A stretch of 64,000 nt of DNA, from NCBI GenBank assembly GCA_016178785.1, contig JACOSO010000026.1, positions 1-64,000 on the forward strand, read 5' to 3'. Positions 53,212-62,229 of this stretch are shown one piece after another. The notes below the pieces were generated by a model. The model was not told where the DNA came from and did no database searches. It saw only the letters and a program-made list of their open reading frames with translations. The stretch is from Bacteroidota bacterium (GTDB lineage Bacteria > Bacteroidota > Bacteroidia > Cytophagales > Cyclobacteriaceae). Made by a program: the position numbers and the translations under genes. Each line of letters opens with the position of its first letter. The stretch's first letter is position 1.

Positions 53212-53664
53212 TTGTCGATGTTGTTTACATTCTGGACAATGAAGGAGGCTTTTGTAAAATCGTTGGCGGTGGGTCTTTCAGATTCAATAAAGAAATATGA
53301 AGTACTTTCATTCCTAAAAAAACCATTTGATAATCCAGACTTTGATTCAACGAAGAATTGGTGTGTGGATCGCATACCGATTACAAAAAATTATAAAGCA
53401 GCATTTGCACTGAAAGCTGATAAAGTGAATTCTAAGATTTTTGATTACAATATTGAGGAAGGGCGTTACTCATCCTTAAGCGATATACTTTGTTTCGAAA
53501 ATGAATGTAATATTCAAACTACGCTCTATCATTATTTTTTTTACATGAAACGTGTATATGTCTTAAATCTTGTAAGGCCAGGATCACACATGATCACCGT
53601 TTACATCAGTCATCCGCATTATACGCATCATACGGAAAAAGCCTTTACTATGGATTTTGTGTAG
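53212..53664 (+). pseudogene. C-terminal fragment of a Sfp-type 4'-phosphopantetheinyl transferase
   Basis: About 145 codons. The opening LFTFWTMKEAFVKSLAVGLSD matches the W-x-x-KEA..K..G.GL block in the second half of Sfp/AcpT enzymes, whose Glu and Lys bind metal and CoA. The rest (W..DRIPITKNYKAAFAL) fits the family C-terminus. A stop codon lies at 53200-53202, just before the first codons, and the N-terminal half with the GVDIE-type motif is not found in any frame upstream. It is therefore a truncated remnant or at best a non-functional half-protein. Confidence 0.65.
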
Positions 53665-53677
53665 ATTATTTTTGGGT

Positions 53678-53854
53678 ATGGCAGAAAAGTTGAGAAAGGA
53701 AATTCACTTACCAAAAGATATCCTAAAAGATTTGAAGATCGTAGCTGCTTATGCGGATAAGTCAGTAAAGAAGTACATGGAGGATCTGGTCATTCAAGAT
53801 GTAAAAGGGAAGGCACCTAAGCTGCTAAAAATTCCTGTTTATGATAGACGATGA
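53678..53854 (+). CDS. Small ribbon-helix-helix-like protein
   Basis: 58 residues; start MAEKLRKEIHLPKDI at 53678. The layout (charged short strand KEIHLP, then helices DILKDLKIVAAYADKS and VKKYMEDLVIQ) resembles small CopG/Arc-type or toxin-antidote DNA-binding proteins common in Bacteroidota. It overlaps the next small gene by 14 bp, as antitoxin-toxin or two-gene accessory modules often do. The function is not established. Confidence 0.55.
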   Translation: MAEKLRKEIHLPKDILKDLKIVAAYADKSVKKYMEDLVIQDVKGKAPKLLKIPVYDRR

Positions 53855-54131
53855 TGTGACCGCTATCCTGACAAAGACGCGTGACTATTATAATTTTATC
53901 AAAGGCAGATTAGGTAAGGAATCAATTCTTTTAAAGACAGAAGATTTAGATATGCTAAACACTATTGATTCATATCTTACCATTGTCAGCGAAGATACAA
54001 GTAAACGTAGAGGGATTAAGTCAGATGTGCACAAGAATATTCTGGGAACTTGTATTAGCTATTTACAGCGCCTTGATCGAATCACGAAAGATTATAAACT
54101 ATTTCAAAACGGAAGTAACAGTAGCAAGTGA
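53841..54131 (+). CDS. Small hypothetical protein paired with the ribbon-helix-helix-like gene
   Basis: 96 residues, helical and charged (DVTAILTKTRDYYNFIKGRL, LDMLNTIDSYLTIV, SDVHKNILGTCISYLQRL). I recognise no family. It overlaps the preceding gene by 14 bp in another frame and is followed by a strong terminator, so the two form a small operon. A toxin-like or partner-protein role is only a guess from that arrangement. Confidence 0.5.
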   Translation: MIDDDVTAILTKTRDYYNFIKGRLGKESILLKTEDLDMLNTIDSYLTIVSEDTSKRRGIKSDVHKNILGTCISYLQRLDRITKDYKLFQNGSNSSK

Positions 54132-54183
54132 AGTTGTTGATCGGCACTTAGTGTCTATGTTGCGTTTAGTTACCTATAGAAGA

Positions 54184-54222
54184 AACCTCTGCACGCCTGG
54201 TGCGTGCAGAGGTTCACTTTTT
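54184..54222 (+). terminator. Strong rho-independent terminator
   Basis: A perfect 13-bp stem (AACCTCTGCACGC with GCGTGCAGAGGTT, loop CTGGT), followed by CACTTTTT. It ends the small operon at 53678-54131. Confidence 0.93.
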
Positions 54223-54305
54223 GTCTCATATTGAGTATTCTACATTTCCCCAAGACTGATTGATATAGCTTAGTTGTTATATCTCTCATGCACACTCGTA
54301 TAAAA

Positions 54306-54413
54306 TTATTTAATCAGGGAAATCAGCCAGAAAACGAAATAGGTCAACATGCAGATACCTAACAATGCAATGAAAACTCGTGCACGATTGAAATAGAATT
54401 TTGGCAGCATCAT
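54306..54413 (-). CDS. Possible small single-pass membrane protein (35 residues)
   Basis: A complete frame on the minus strand encodes MMLPKFYFNR followed by a hydrophobic helix (VFIALLGICMLTYFVFWLI) and ending SLIK. The positive N-terminus and single strong membrane helix are those of a real small membrane protein rather than of random sequence. It lies just beyond the palindrome at 54440-54460, which could hold its promoter. No homologue is recognised, and the ribosome-binding site is weak. Confidence 0.4.
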   Translation of the reverse strand: MMLPKFYFNRARVFIALLGICMLTYFVFWLISLIK

Positions 54414-54439
54414 ATCATTTGACTTTAAGCAGGCTCAAT

Positions 54440-54460
54440 TTATACGTATTATACGTATAA
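54440..54460. promoter_or_regulatory. Palindromic operator-like site
   Basis: Arms TTATACGTAT and ATACGTATAA around one T form a perfect odd palindrome. It lies 6 bp before the decayed hicA-like start at 54467 and 27 bp from the start of the small membrane frame on the other strand. That is the position expected for an autoregulated toxin-antitoxin promoter. Confidence 0.55.
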
Positions 54461-54466
54461 TAAGAT

Positions 54467-54625
54467 ATGAAATATTCTGAGATCCTAAGGCCTGGCAACT
54501 GGGATTGTCAAAATGCAAAAATGAAATACTCAAATTAACCCGAGAAAAGGTCTTTGCCCGCTCAAAGTCACAAAGAAAGAGTTGACCTCAGGTAGGTTTT
54601 AAGAAAATGGCTCCCCTCCATCTTA
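54467..54625 (+). pseudogene. Possible decayed HicA-like toxin gene
   Basis: The frame begins MKYSEILR, a start typical of HicA toxins (MKYSE-I/L-I/L-R), but stops after 23 codons. Further on, a different frame (about 54576-54611) reads PAQSHKERVDLR. This is reminiscent of the HicA end (P.H..KE...GTLR) and is interrupted by frameshifts and stops. The HicA catalytic His region (GSH) is not recognisable. The identification is tentative. Confidence 0.35.
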
Positions 54626-55136
54626 CTTCAATGAAGGAATGCAAGTGATTAAACAAGTGATGTCAAAAGAGGAATTTGACGAAAAAAATAGAGCATTAAT
54701 CTAAACACTCCTCAACTAAAAAGAACCCACCCAGTAGGTCACCGTTCGTAAAACAACAGGAGCGAAGAAGAATAAGCCATCATAAAAAAAAGCAATCATA
54801 CAGCGCTCCATACCAATGTGCATCGCGATTAATGTTGCCGTTTGATTTTCCTCTATGGCGGTAGGTGTACGCCATATACTCTATTCCAAAACACAAACAA
54901 CTAACTACACGTGGTCATTAAAATCACGACAGATATCCAGTTTTTTTCCCTCTGGTATTCCTAAAATTGGAACTAGTCGATAATGGTGAATTATAGTAAA
55001 ACCGAAAGACTTTTTTTAGGGATTTTGTTTGTAGATTCACATAGTCAAGTCAACCGTTTTACGGGGCTTTAATCGAATTCTATCTTTTTCATGTGCTGCC
55101 GCGTTTCAACTTGGGCGGAACTCAAACCTCAGAAAG
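54626..55136. other. Gap before the PAS kinase gene
   Basis: No gene is recognised. It holds a small hairpin (TATGGCG..CGCCATA, 54854-54876) and must contain the promoter of the 55137 gene. The EPS operator motif was not found. Confidence 0.5.
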
Positions 55137-58100
55137 ATGAATACAAGAAGCTTACTCGACTACCCGCCACCAACAAAATCGCGAAGAGCAATTCCAAAAA
55201 CGAACGGCAGCAACGGCCACATCAAGCCTTATTCATTTATTGACTTTGCCCCTGATGCCACCTTGATCATCGACAAGAAGGGAATGATTGTACAGGTCAA
55301 TAGTCTTGCACTAAAATTATTTGGCTACACAAAAAACACCATCCTTGGAAAGAGGATCGGCTCGCTGATTCCTGATATTTATCTGAAACTGGGAGGCGAG
55401 CCTAAATCATTTTTTAAGTCTACAAAAATCCGCAAGCTCAAGGCGGGCTTGAAATTATATGCCCTTCAGAAAAAGGGAAATAATTTTTTAATCGATCTAA
55501 CGGTTAGCCCGCTGCGGGTCGATAAGGAAATCTATTCGTGGGCTTCGATACGAAAAGTGACTCCGCAAAAACTGACAGAAGATGATCCGCGCATAGCGCA
55601 AGCCTACTCACGGAGTTTGATTGAAGCAGCGCTTGACCCATTGGTGACGATCAGTCCGGAAGGGAAAATCACAGACGTAAATGAAGCGTCTGTAAAAGCT
55701 ACTGGCGTACCACGCGAAAAATTGATTGGCACGGACTTCTCCGATTATTTTACAGAACCACAAAAAGCACGCGAAGGGTATAAGCAAGTGTTTGCCAAAG
55801 GATTTGTAGCCGACTATCCACTTACCATTCGCGACAAGAAAGGCAAACTTACCGATGTGCTCTACAATGCTTCAGTGTATCGTGATGATTTAGGTACAGT
55901 GCTTGGTGTGCTGGCAGCCGCGCGTGATATCACACAGGTAAAGCAAACATCACAATATGCACGAAGCTTGATCGAAGCCTCTCTTGACCCGCTCGTTACT
56001 ATCAACCCTGAAGGAAAAATCACGGACGTAAATGAAGCTTCGGTAAGGGCCACCGGTGTGCCAAGACAAAAACTGATCGGTACCGACTTCTCTGATTATT
56101 TTACCGAACCACAGAAGGCACGCGAAGCGTATCAGCAAGTGTTTGCCAAAGGTTATGTGGCAGATTATGCCTTGACCATTCGCGATACTAAAGGCAAACT
56201 GACGGATGTGTTGTACAATGCTACTGTTTATAAAGACAGCCTGGGCAGTGTACTCGGAGCACTGGCCACTGCTCGTGACATCACCCAGTTGAAAAGAACG
56301 TCCGAATATGCGCGAAGCTTGATTGAAGCATCTCTCGACCCGCTTGTGACTATCAACCCCGAAGGAAAAATCACAGATGTAAATGAAGCGTTGGTTCGTG
56401 CCACAGGAGTGCCGCGTGAAAAACTGATCGGCACTGACTTCTCCGATTATTTTACTGAACCGCAAAAAGCACGTGAAGGATATCAACAAGTATTTGCCAA
56501 AGGATCGGTTTCTGATTTGCCTTTGAAATTGCGCGACATGAAAGGCAAAGTCACCGATGTGCTCTACAATGCTACTGTTTATAAAGACAACCTGGGCAGC
56601 GTGCTCGGAGCCCTTGCCACCTCACGCGACATCACGCAGTTGAAAAGAACTTCTGAATATGCACGAAGTTTGATCGAAGCCTCTCTTGACCCGCTGGTAA
56701 CCATCAACCCCGAAGGAAAAATCACTGACGTGAACGAAGCGCTCGTTCGTGCGACAGGAGTGCAACGAGAAAAATTAATCGGCACTGACTTCTCTGATTA
56801 TTTTACCGAACCACGGGAGGCGCGCGAAGGATACAAGCTGGTGTTTGCGAAGGGACAGGTTTCTGATCTACCCTTGAAATTGCGCGATACGAAAGGCAAA
56901 GTCACCGATGTGCTCTACAATGCCACCGTTTATAAAGACAACCTGGGTAACGTGCTCGGAGCGCTTGCCACTTCGCGCGACATCACGCAGTTGAAAAGAA
57001 CTTCTGAATATGCGCGAAGTTTGATCGAAGCATCTCTTGACCCGCTCGTGACCATCAACCCCGAAGGAAAAATCACAGACGTGAACGAAGCGCTCGTTCG
57101 TGCTACAGGAGTACAACGCGAAAAACTAATCGGTACTGACTTCTCTGATTATTTTACCGAACCGCAAAAAGCACGAGAAGGATATAAGTTGGTGTTTGCA
57201 AAAGGACAGGTTTCTGATTTGCCTTTGAAACTGCGCGACACCAAAGGCAAGTTGACGGATGTGCTCTACAACGCAACTGTTTATAAGGACAACCTGGGCA
57301 ATGTGCTCGGGGCGCTGGCTACCTCACGCGACATCACACAATTGAAGAGGACTTCTGAATATGCACGAAGCCTGATCGAAGCGTCTCTTGACCCGCTGGT
57401 AACCGTAAACCCTGAAGGAAAAATCACGGACGTAAATGAAGCTTCAGTAAAAGCAACGGGTGTAGCCAGAGAGAAATTAATCGGCACTGACTTCTCCGAT
57501 TATTTTACCGAACCACAAAAAGCACGCGAAGGATATAAACTGGTGTTTGCGAAAGGACAGGTTTCCGACTATCCACTTACACTGCGAAACAAAAATGGAA
57601 AGTTGATTGAAGTACTTTTCAATGCTTCTATTTTTCGCGATGAAAAAGGAAGTGTTTTAGGTGCGGTTGCTGCCGCACGCGACATCACGATGCTGAAGCA
57701 AACCGAAGAGAAATTCAGGAAGATACAGGCTTACACCCGATCGCTGATCGAAACCTCACTCGACCCGCAAATCACCAAAGGCCCAGACGGAAAAATCACT
57801 GACGTGAATGAAGCAACCATATTGGTGACCGGAGTAACACGTGAAAAACTGATAGGCACGCACTTCCCTGATTATTTTACCGAACCCGACAAAGCAGAAG
57901 AAGCTTACCAACAAGCATTTTATAAAGGAGTGGTTCGCAACTATCCGCTCGCCATCAGACATGTGACAGGGAAAATCACAGACGTGCTTTACAATGCTAC
58001 GGTGTTTAAAGATGAGAGTGGAGTGGTGCAAGGTGTGTTTGCATCTGCACGCGATATCACAGATCGCAAGCAAGTAGAAGAAGAACTTAAGAAGCAACAG

Positions 58101-59873
58101 GTTTACACACGAAGCCTGATCGAAGCCAGCTTGGACCCAATGGTGGCGATCAGTCCAGGTGGTAAAATCACTGACGTAAATGAAGCACTTGTAAAAGCGA
58201 CCGGTGTGCAACGTGATAAACTGATCGGCACTGACTTCTCTGATTACTTTACCGAGCCCGACAAAGCGCGCGAAGGTTATCAAAAAGTGTTTGCTGAAGG
58301 ATTTGTGAAAGACTCACCACTCACCATCCGCCACAACATGCGCGATGTGTTGTACAATGCATCCGTCTATCGCGATGAAAAAGGAAAAGTGCTGGGTGTG
58401 TTTGCATCAGCACGTGATATTACCGATCGGAAAAAAGTAGAAGAAGAACTCAAGAAGCAACAGGTTTACACGCGTAGTTTGATTGAAGCCAGTTTGGACC
58501 CGATGGTGGCCATCAGTTCGGAAGGTAAAATCACTGACGTGAATGAATCACTTGTGAAAGCAACAGGAGTGAAGCGCGAAAGATTAATTGGTACTGACTT
58601 CTCCGATTATTTCACTGAGCCGGAAAAAGCACGTGAAGGTTATCGGCAGATTTTCGCCAAGGGATTCGTTGCAGACTCTCCGTTGACGATTCGCCATAAT
58701 CTGCGCGATGTGTTGTACAATGCCTCCGTGTATCGCGATGAAAAAGGAAAAGTACTTGGTGCGTTTGCTTCTGCCCGTGATATCACCGACCGCAAGCAGG
58801 CGGAAGAAGAAATCAAGAAGCAACAAGCGTACACACGAAGTTTGATTGAAGCCAGCTTGGACCCAATGGTGGCGATCAGTCCCGAAGGTAAAATCACAGA
58901 CGTGAATGAGGCGCTGGTGAAAGCAACAGGAGTACAGCGAGCAAGTTTGATCGGCACCGACTTCTCCGATTATTTTACCGAACCCGAAAAAGCACGCGAA
59001 GGATATCAACAGATTTTCGCGAAAGGATTTGTTGCCGACTCTCCATTGACGATTCGCCATAATCTACGCGATGTGTTGTACAATGCTTCCGTGTATCGCG
59101 ATGAAAAAAACAAAGTACTCGGTGCATTCGCATCAGCCCGTGATATCACCGCTCAAAGAAAACAGGAAGTCAGGATTAAAACACTGAACGAAGAATTGGA
59201 GCAGCGTATCATTGAGCTTGAATCATTTTCCTATTCAGTATCTCACGACTTGCGTGCCCCTCTTCGGGGTATCGATGGGTTCATCGCTATTTTCCTCGCC
59301 AAGTATTTTGAGAAGGTAGATGGCGAAGGGCAACGCCTGCTTGGCAACGTGCGAAGAAACGTAAACAAAATGGGTAGCCTTATTGATGAATTGCTAACGT
59401 TGTCACGCATTGGTATGAAAGACATCCAGATTGTTTCCATCAATATGAATGACCTGGTGCATACCGTCCTGGAAGAACTTACCGAGATGAAAGGAAAATC
59501 AACGGTCACTGTAAAAACGCTTTCGAAAGCGCAGGGTGATATTGCGCTCATCAAGCAGGTGTTGGTGAACCTGATTTCAAATGCATTTAAGTATTCAACC
59601 AAGAAAGAGAACCCGTTGATTGAAATCGGAAGCTATTCAGATGAAGGCGAAGTGCAATACTATATTAAGGACAATGGTGTTGGTTTTGATATGGAATATT
59701 CCAACAAATTGTTTGGCGTGTTCCAGCGTCTGCACGATCCACAAGAGTACCAAGGCACAGGCGTGGGGCTGGCGATTGTGAAACGAATTATTATTCGGCA
59801 CGGAGGGCGCGTGTGGGCCGAAGGTAAAGAAGGAGAAGGCGCAACATTTTATTTTTCACTTAAGCAACACTAA
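55137..59873 (+). CDS. Histidine kinase with eleven PAS domains
   Basis: 1578 residues with no membrane helix. An N-terminal divergent PAS (about 30-145; FIDFAPDATLIIDKKG) is followed by ten tandem PAS units of about 116 residues (about 156-1340). Each reads Y.RSLIEASLDP, GKITDVNEA, GTDFSDYFTEP, DVLYNA and ARDIT. HisKA follows with SYSVSHDLRAPLRGI (H1370), then HATPase with NLISNAFKYSTK, IKDNGVGFD and GTGVGLAIV, ending at the family length. Its stop is directly followed by the start of a receiver gene, and the layout (kinase, Rcp1-like receiver) resembles phytochrome-type systems. The ligand of the PAS units is unknown. Confidence 0.93.
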   Translation: MNTRSLLDYPPPTKSRRAIPKTNGSNGHIKPYSFIDFAPDATLIIDKKGMIVQVNSLALKLFGYTKNTILGKRIGSLIPDIYLKLGGEPKSFFKSTKIRKLKAGLKLYALQKKGNNFLIDLTVSPLRVDKEIYSWASIRKVTPQKLTEDDPRIAQAYSRSLIEAALDPLVTISPEGKITDVNEASVKATGVPREKLIGTDFSDYFTEPQKAREGYKQVFAKGFVADYPLTIRDKKGKLTDVLYNASVYRDDLGTVLGVLAAARDITQVKQTSQYARSLIEASLDPLVTINPEGKITDVNEASVRATGVPRQKLIGTDFSDYFTEPQKAREAYQQVFAKGYVADYALTIRDTKGKLTDVLYNATVYKDSLGSVLGALATARDITQLKRTSEYARSLIEASLDPLVTINPEGKITDVNEALVRATGVPREKLIGTDFSDYFTEPQKAREGYQQVFAKGSVSDLPLKLRDMKGKVTDVLYNATVYKDNLGSVLGALATSRDITQLKRTSEYARSLIEASLDPLVTINPEGKITDVNEALVRATGVQREKLIGTDFSDYFTEPREAREGYKLVFAKGQVSDLPLKLRDTKGKVTDVLYNATVYKDNLGNVLGALATSRDITQLKRTSEYARSLIEASLDPLVTINPEGKITDVNEALVRATGVQREKLIGTDFSDYFTEPQKAREGYKLVFAKGQVSDLPLKLRDTKGKLTDVLYNATVYKDNLGNVLGALATSRDITQLKRTSEYARSLIEASLDPLVTVNPEGKITDVNEASVKATGVAREKLIGTDFSDYFTEPQKAREGYKLVFAKGQVSDYPLTLRNKNGKLIEVLFNASIFRDEKGSVLGAVAAARDITMLKQTEEKFRKIQAYTRSLIETSLDPQITKGPDGKITDVNEATILVTGVTREKLIGTHFPDYFTEPDKAEEAYQQAFYKGVVRNYPLAIRHVTGKITDVLYNATVFKDESGVVQGVFASARDITDRKQVEEELKKQQVYTRSLIEASLDPMVAISPGGKITDVNEALVKATGVQRDKLIGTDFSDYFTEPDKAREGYQKVFAEGFVKDSPLTIRHNMRDVLYNASVYRDEKGKVLGVFASARDITDRKKVEEELKKQQVYTRSLIEASLDPMVAISSEGKITDVNESLVKATGVKRERLIGTDFSDYFTEPEKAREGYRQIFAKGFVADSPLTIRHNLRDVLYNASVYRDEKGKVLGAFASARDITDRKQAEEEIKKQQAYTRSLIEASLDPMVAISPEGKITDVNEALVKATGVQRASLIGTDFSDYFTEPEKAREGYQQIFAKGFVADSPLTIRHNLRDVLYNASVYRDEKNKVLGAFASARDITAQRKQEVRIKTLNEELEQRIIELESFSYSVSHDLRAPLRGIDGFIAIFLAKYFEKVDGEGQRLLGNVRRNVNKMGSLIDELLTLSRIGMKDIQIVSINMNDLVHTVLEELTEMKGKSTVTVKTLSKAQGDIALIKQVLVNLISNAFKYSTKKENPLIEIGSYSDEGEVQYYIKDNGVGFDMEYSNKLFGVFQRLHDPQEYQGTGVGLAIVKRIIIRHGGRVWAEGKEGEGATFYFSLKQH
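55602..59156 (+). repeat. Ten tandem PAS-unit coding repeats of about 350 bp
   Basis: Units of about 348 bp, the middle ones (about 55.95-57.70 kb) being nearly identical at DNA level, with words such as TTGATCGAAGCCTCTCTTGA recurring. They offer long substrates for unequal recombination. Antisense open frames over them are repeat shadows. Confidence 0.85.
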
Positions 59874-60353
59874 ATGGAAAAAGTAGAAGTACTTGAAAAA
59901 AAAGAATTGAAGGAGAAAAGTGATCTGATAGACGTGCTCCTGGTAGAAGATAATCCCGATGACACGGAGCTTACCATACACGCGCTCACGGAAGGAAATA
60001 AATCCCTTCACCTGCTTCACCTGAAAGACGGGGTGGAGGCTTTGGATTTCATTTTTGCAAAGAGATCATTAGAAAAACAAAAAATCCAAAATGACCTTAA
60101 GCTGGTGTTGCTGGATCTGAAGTTACCAAAACTGGATGGCCTTGAAGTGTTGAGAAAAATAAGGGAGGATGATCGCACACGTACATTACCGGTGGTGATT
60201 CTCACTTCATCGAGAGAGCGAAGAGATATCGCGGAAGCATATAAACTAGGAGTGAACAGTTACGTAGTGAAACCGGTGGGCTTTGACAATTATGTAAAGA
60301 CGATAAGTTCATTGGCTTTTTATTGGAGCCTTGTGAATGAGAAACCTGTTTAA
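59874..60353 (+). CDS. Rcp1-like single-domain response regulator
   Basis: 159 residues. The receiver domain has VLLVEDNPDDTELT, phosphoacceptor in LVLLDLKLPKLDG, VVILTSS and VVKPVGFDNY, and ends SLAFYWSLVNEKP, typical of Rcp1-type receivers paired with phytochrome-like kinases. There is no output domain. It begins directly after the kinase stop codon and is its probable phosphoacceptor. A close paralogue lies at 62230. Confidence 0.92.
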   Translation: MEKVEVLEKKELKEKSDLIDVLLVEDNPDDTELTIHALTEGNKSLHLLHLKDGVEALDFIFAKRSLEKQKIQNDLKLVLLDLKLPKLDGLEVLRKIREDDRTRTLPVVILTSSRERRDIAEAYKLGVNSYVVKPVGFDNYVKTISSLAFYWSLVNEKPV

Positions 60354-60355
60354 TC

Positions 60356-61498
60356 ATGGAGGATAAAAATACAAGTCTGTTGGTGGATGATGTGAAAGAA
60401 ATTGATTTTGAGTCAGCTGAAACTTATCAAATCCTTTTCCTGGAAGACAGTCCTGATGATGTGGAATTGATGGAACATGAATTGAAAGAAGCAGGAATGC
60501 AATTCATATCAAGGCGGGTTGATAACAAAAATCAGTTCATCAAAGAAGTAGTCGACTTCCAACCCGATATAGTTCTTGCGGATTATTCGCTAACCATGTT
60601 CAATGGGATGCAGGCTTTTCGTATGCTAAAGGAAGAGAATCTAATTGTTCCTTTCATTCTTGTAACCGGAGTACTGAGTGAGAAGCTCGCACTGGATTGC
60701 CTGAAAGAAGGAGTTGATGATTTCATTCTGAAATCAAGCTTTAAAAGATTGCCTGCGGCTATCATTAGCGCAATTCGAAAGAAGGAAATGGAAGAAGAAA
60801 AAAATCGATTCGCTGCAGAACTTAAAAAATCACATGAAGAATTAAGGCTGTTAGTAAACCGCCATCAGATCTCGATCGAAGAAGAACGGATGAACATCGC
60901 ACGCGATCTGCATGATGAATTGGGTCAGGTGCTAACTGCGTTGAAAATTGACATAGCAATGCTTCGTAAGAGATTGACTTCGGGCAAACGCCTGAGTGAG
61001 CAAACTATCAACGAAGAATTTGGTTCAATTAGTAAAACGGTTGACAAAATCGCAATGTCGGCCAAAGAAATTTCTTCGGGCTTGCGCCCCGAGGCGCTGG
61101 ATGACCTCGGAATACTGGAGGCTATTCAGTGGCAAACAATTGAATTTGAAAAACGCAATAAAATCTCTTGCCAGCTTTATTTGCCAAATGAGCATTTAGA
61201 ACTTACCAAAGAACTATCCATAGCACTGTTTAGAATTGTTCAGGAAACTTTGACGAATGTAGCTCGTCACTCATTGGCCAGCCTCGTTCAAATTTACCTC
61301 GACATTAGAGATGGGGTTTTGTTTCTTGAAATTCTCGACAATGGAAAAGGAATAGAAGACGACAAAATAAGAAGTTCAAAATCACTTGGTATTATCGGGC
61401 TTCGGGAACGGGTTCAACTTCTCCGGGGCCAGTTCTTTATTGGCAAAGCAAAAGGCGGTGGAACAAAAGTTTCGATTATGATCCCAACCAATAAATAA
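60356..61498 (+). CDS. Receiver fused to DegS/NarX-type histidine kinase (HisKA_3)
   Basis: 380 residues. A receiver (about 23-145; ILFLEDSPDDVELM, IVLADYSLTMFNG, LVTGV, ILKSSF, without the standard Lys-Pro) and a short coiled coil lead to HisKA_3 with ERMNIARDLHDELGQVL (H186). A short HATPase follows with EILDNGKGI and GIIGLRERVQLLRG. Such kinases phosphorylate NarL-type regulators, and one is encoded 7 bp downstream (61506). The receiver may take phosphate from the PAS kinase at the start of the operon, making a relay. Confidence 0.92.
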   Translation: MEDKNTSLLVDDVKEIDFESAETYQILFLEDSPDDVELMEHELKEAGMQFISRRVDNKNQFIKEVVDFQPDIVLADYSLTMFNGMQAFRMLKEENLIVPFILVTGVLSEKLALDCLKEGVDDFILKSSFKRLPAAIISAIRKKEMEEEKNRFAAELKKSHEELRLLVNRHQISIEEERMNIARDLHDELGQVLTALKIDIAMLRKRLTSGKRLSEQTINEEFGSISKTVDKIAMSAKEISSGLRPEALDDLGILEAIQWQTIEFEKRNKISCQLYLPNEHLELTKELSIALFRIVQETLTNVARHSLASLVQIYLDIRDGVLFLEILDNGKGIEDDKIRSSKSLGIIGLRERVQLLRGQFFIGKAKGGGTKVSIMIPTNK

Positions 61499-61505
61499 CT
61501 GAATT

Positions 61506-62138
61506 ATGATTAGAACATTGGTAGTTGATGATCATTCTATGGTTCGGTCAGGGTTGATGAAAATCCTGAAGGAAGAAGAAGACATTGAAGTGGTGGCTGA
61601 AGCGGATGGCTATACACAATTGATCAACTGTTTGAAATCTGTTTTACCCGATGTGGTCCTGCTTGACATTTCAATGCCAGGAAAAAATGGATTGGAGATT
61701 GTGAAAGAACTGAAGCAATCGTATCCAAACGTGAAAACGTTGATGCTTAGCATGCATCCTGAAGAGCGGTTTTCAGTGCGGGCCATCAAGGCGGGGGCCT
61801 GCGGCTATGTAACCAAAGAATCGGCTGCGGATGAGTTGGTGAAAGCCATCCGTCAGGTTTATCACGGAGGAAAATACATCACTGCGGTCGTTGCTGAGCG
61901 ACTAGCCAACTCATTTGAGCTTGACAGCAACAAACTTGCTCACGAGAGATTATCAGACCGAGAGTTTCAGGTACTGAGCATGATCGCAGCAGGCAAAAAA
62001 ATAAAAGATATCGCTACAGAACTTTCGCTAAGCCCCACTACGGTGGCTACCTACCGAGCGAGGATATTGGAGAAGATGCAACTTAAATCAAGTGTGGAAA
62101 TCACGAGCTATGCTCTGCGGAACAATTTGATCGAATAA
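61506..62138 (+). CDS. NarL/FixJ-family response regulator
   Basis: 210 residues. A receiver (TLVVDDHSMVRSGL, VVLLDISMPGKNG, MLSMHPEE, YVTKESA) is followed by a LuxR-type helix-turn-helix (LSDREFQVLSMIAAGKKIKDIATELSLSPTTVATYRARILEKM cut into its usual helices, about 148-205). It is the DNA-binding output of the adjacent DegS-like kinase. The targets cannot be read here. It ends the first transcription block; a 91-bp gap follows. Confidence 0.94.
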   Translation: MIRTLVVDDHSMVRSGLMKILKEEEDIEVVAEADGYTQLINCLKSVLPDVVLLDISMPGKNGLEIVKELKQSYPNVKTLMLSMHPEERFSVRAIKAGACGYVTKESAADELVKAIRQVYHGGKYITAVVAERLANSFELDSNKLAHERLSDREFQVLSMIAAGKKIKDIATELSLSPTTVATYRARILEKMQLKSSVEITSYALRNNLIE

Positions 62139-62229
62139 ACTTGTCATTAAATTAACTATACTTAAATCCCACTTTTCACTCTTTCAGAAAATCTACTTCA
62201 GCTCTACATTACTCACAAGAATAGAACTC

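Noticed and set aside
53195-53220. Inverted GACAA..TTGTC sequence as a member of the operator family
   Set aside because: Different core and spacing, and it lies at the edge of a gene fragment with no promoter features.
55862-59060. Minus-strand open frames of 60-180 codons across the PAS kinase
   Set aside because: They recur with the PAS repeat period and are shadows of the sense gene.
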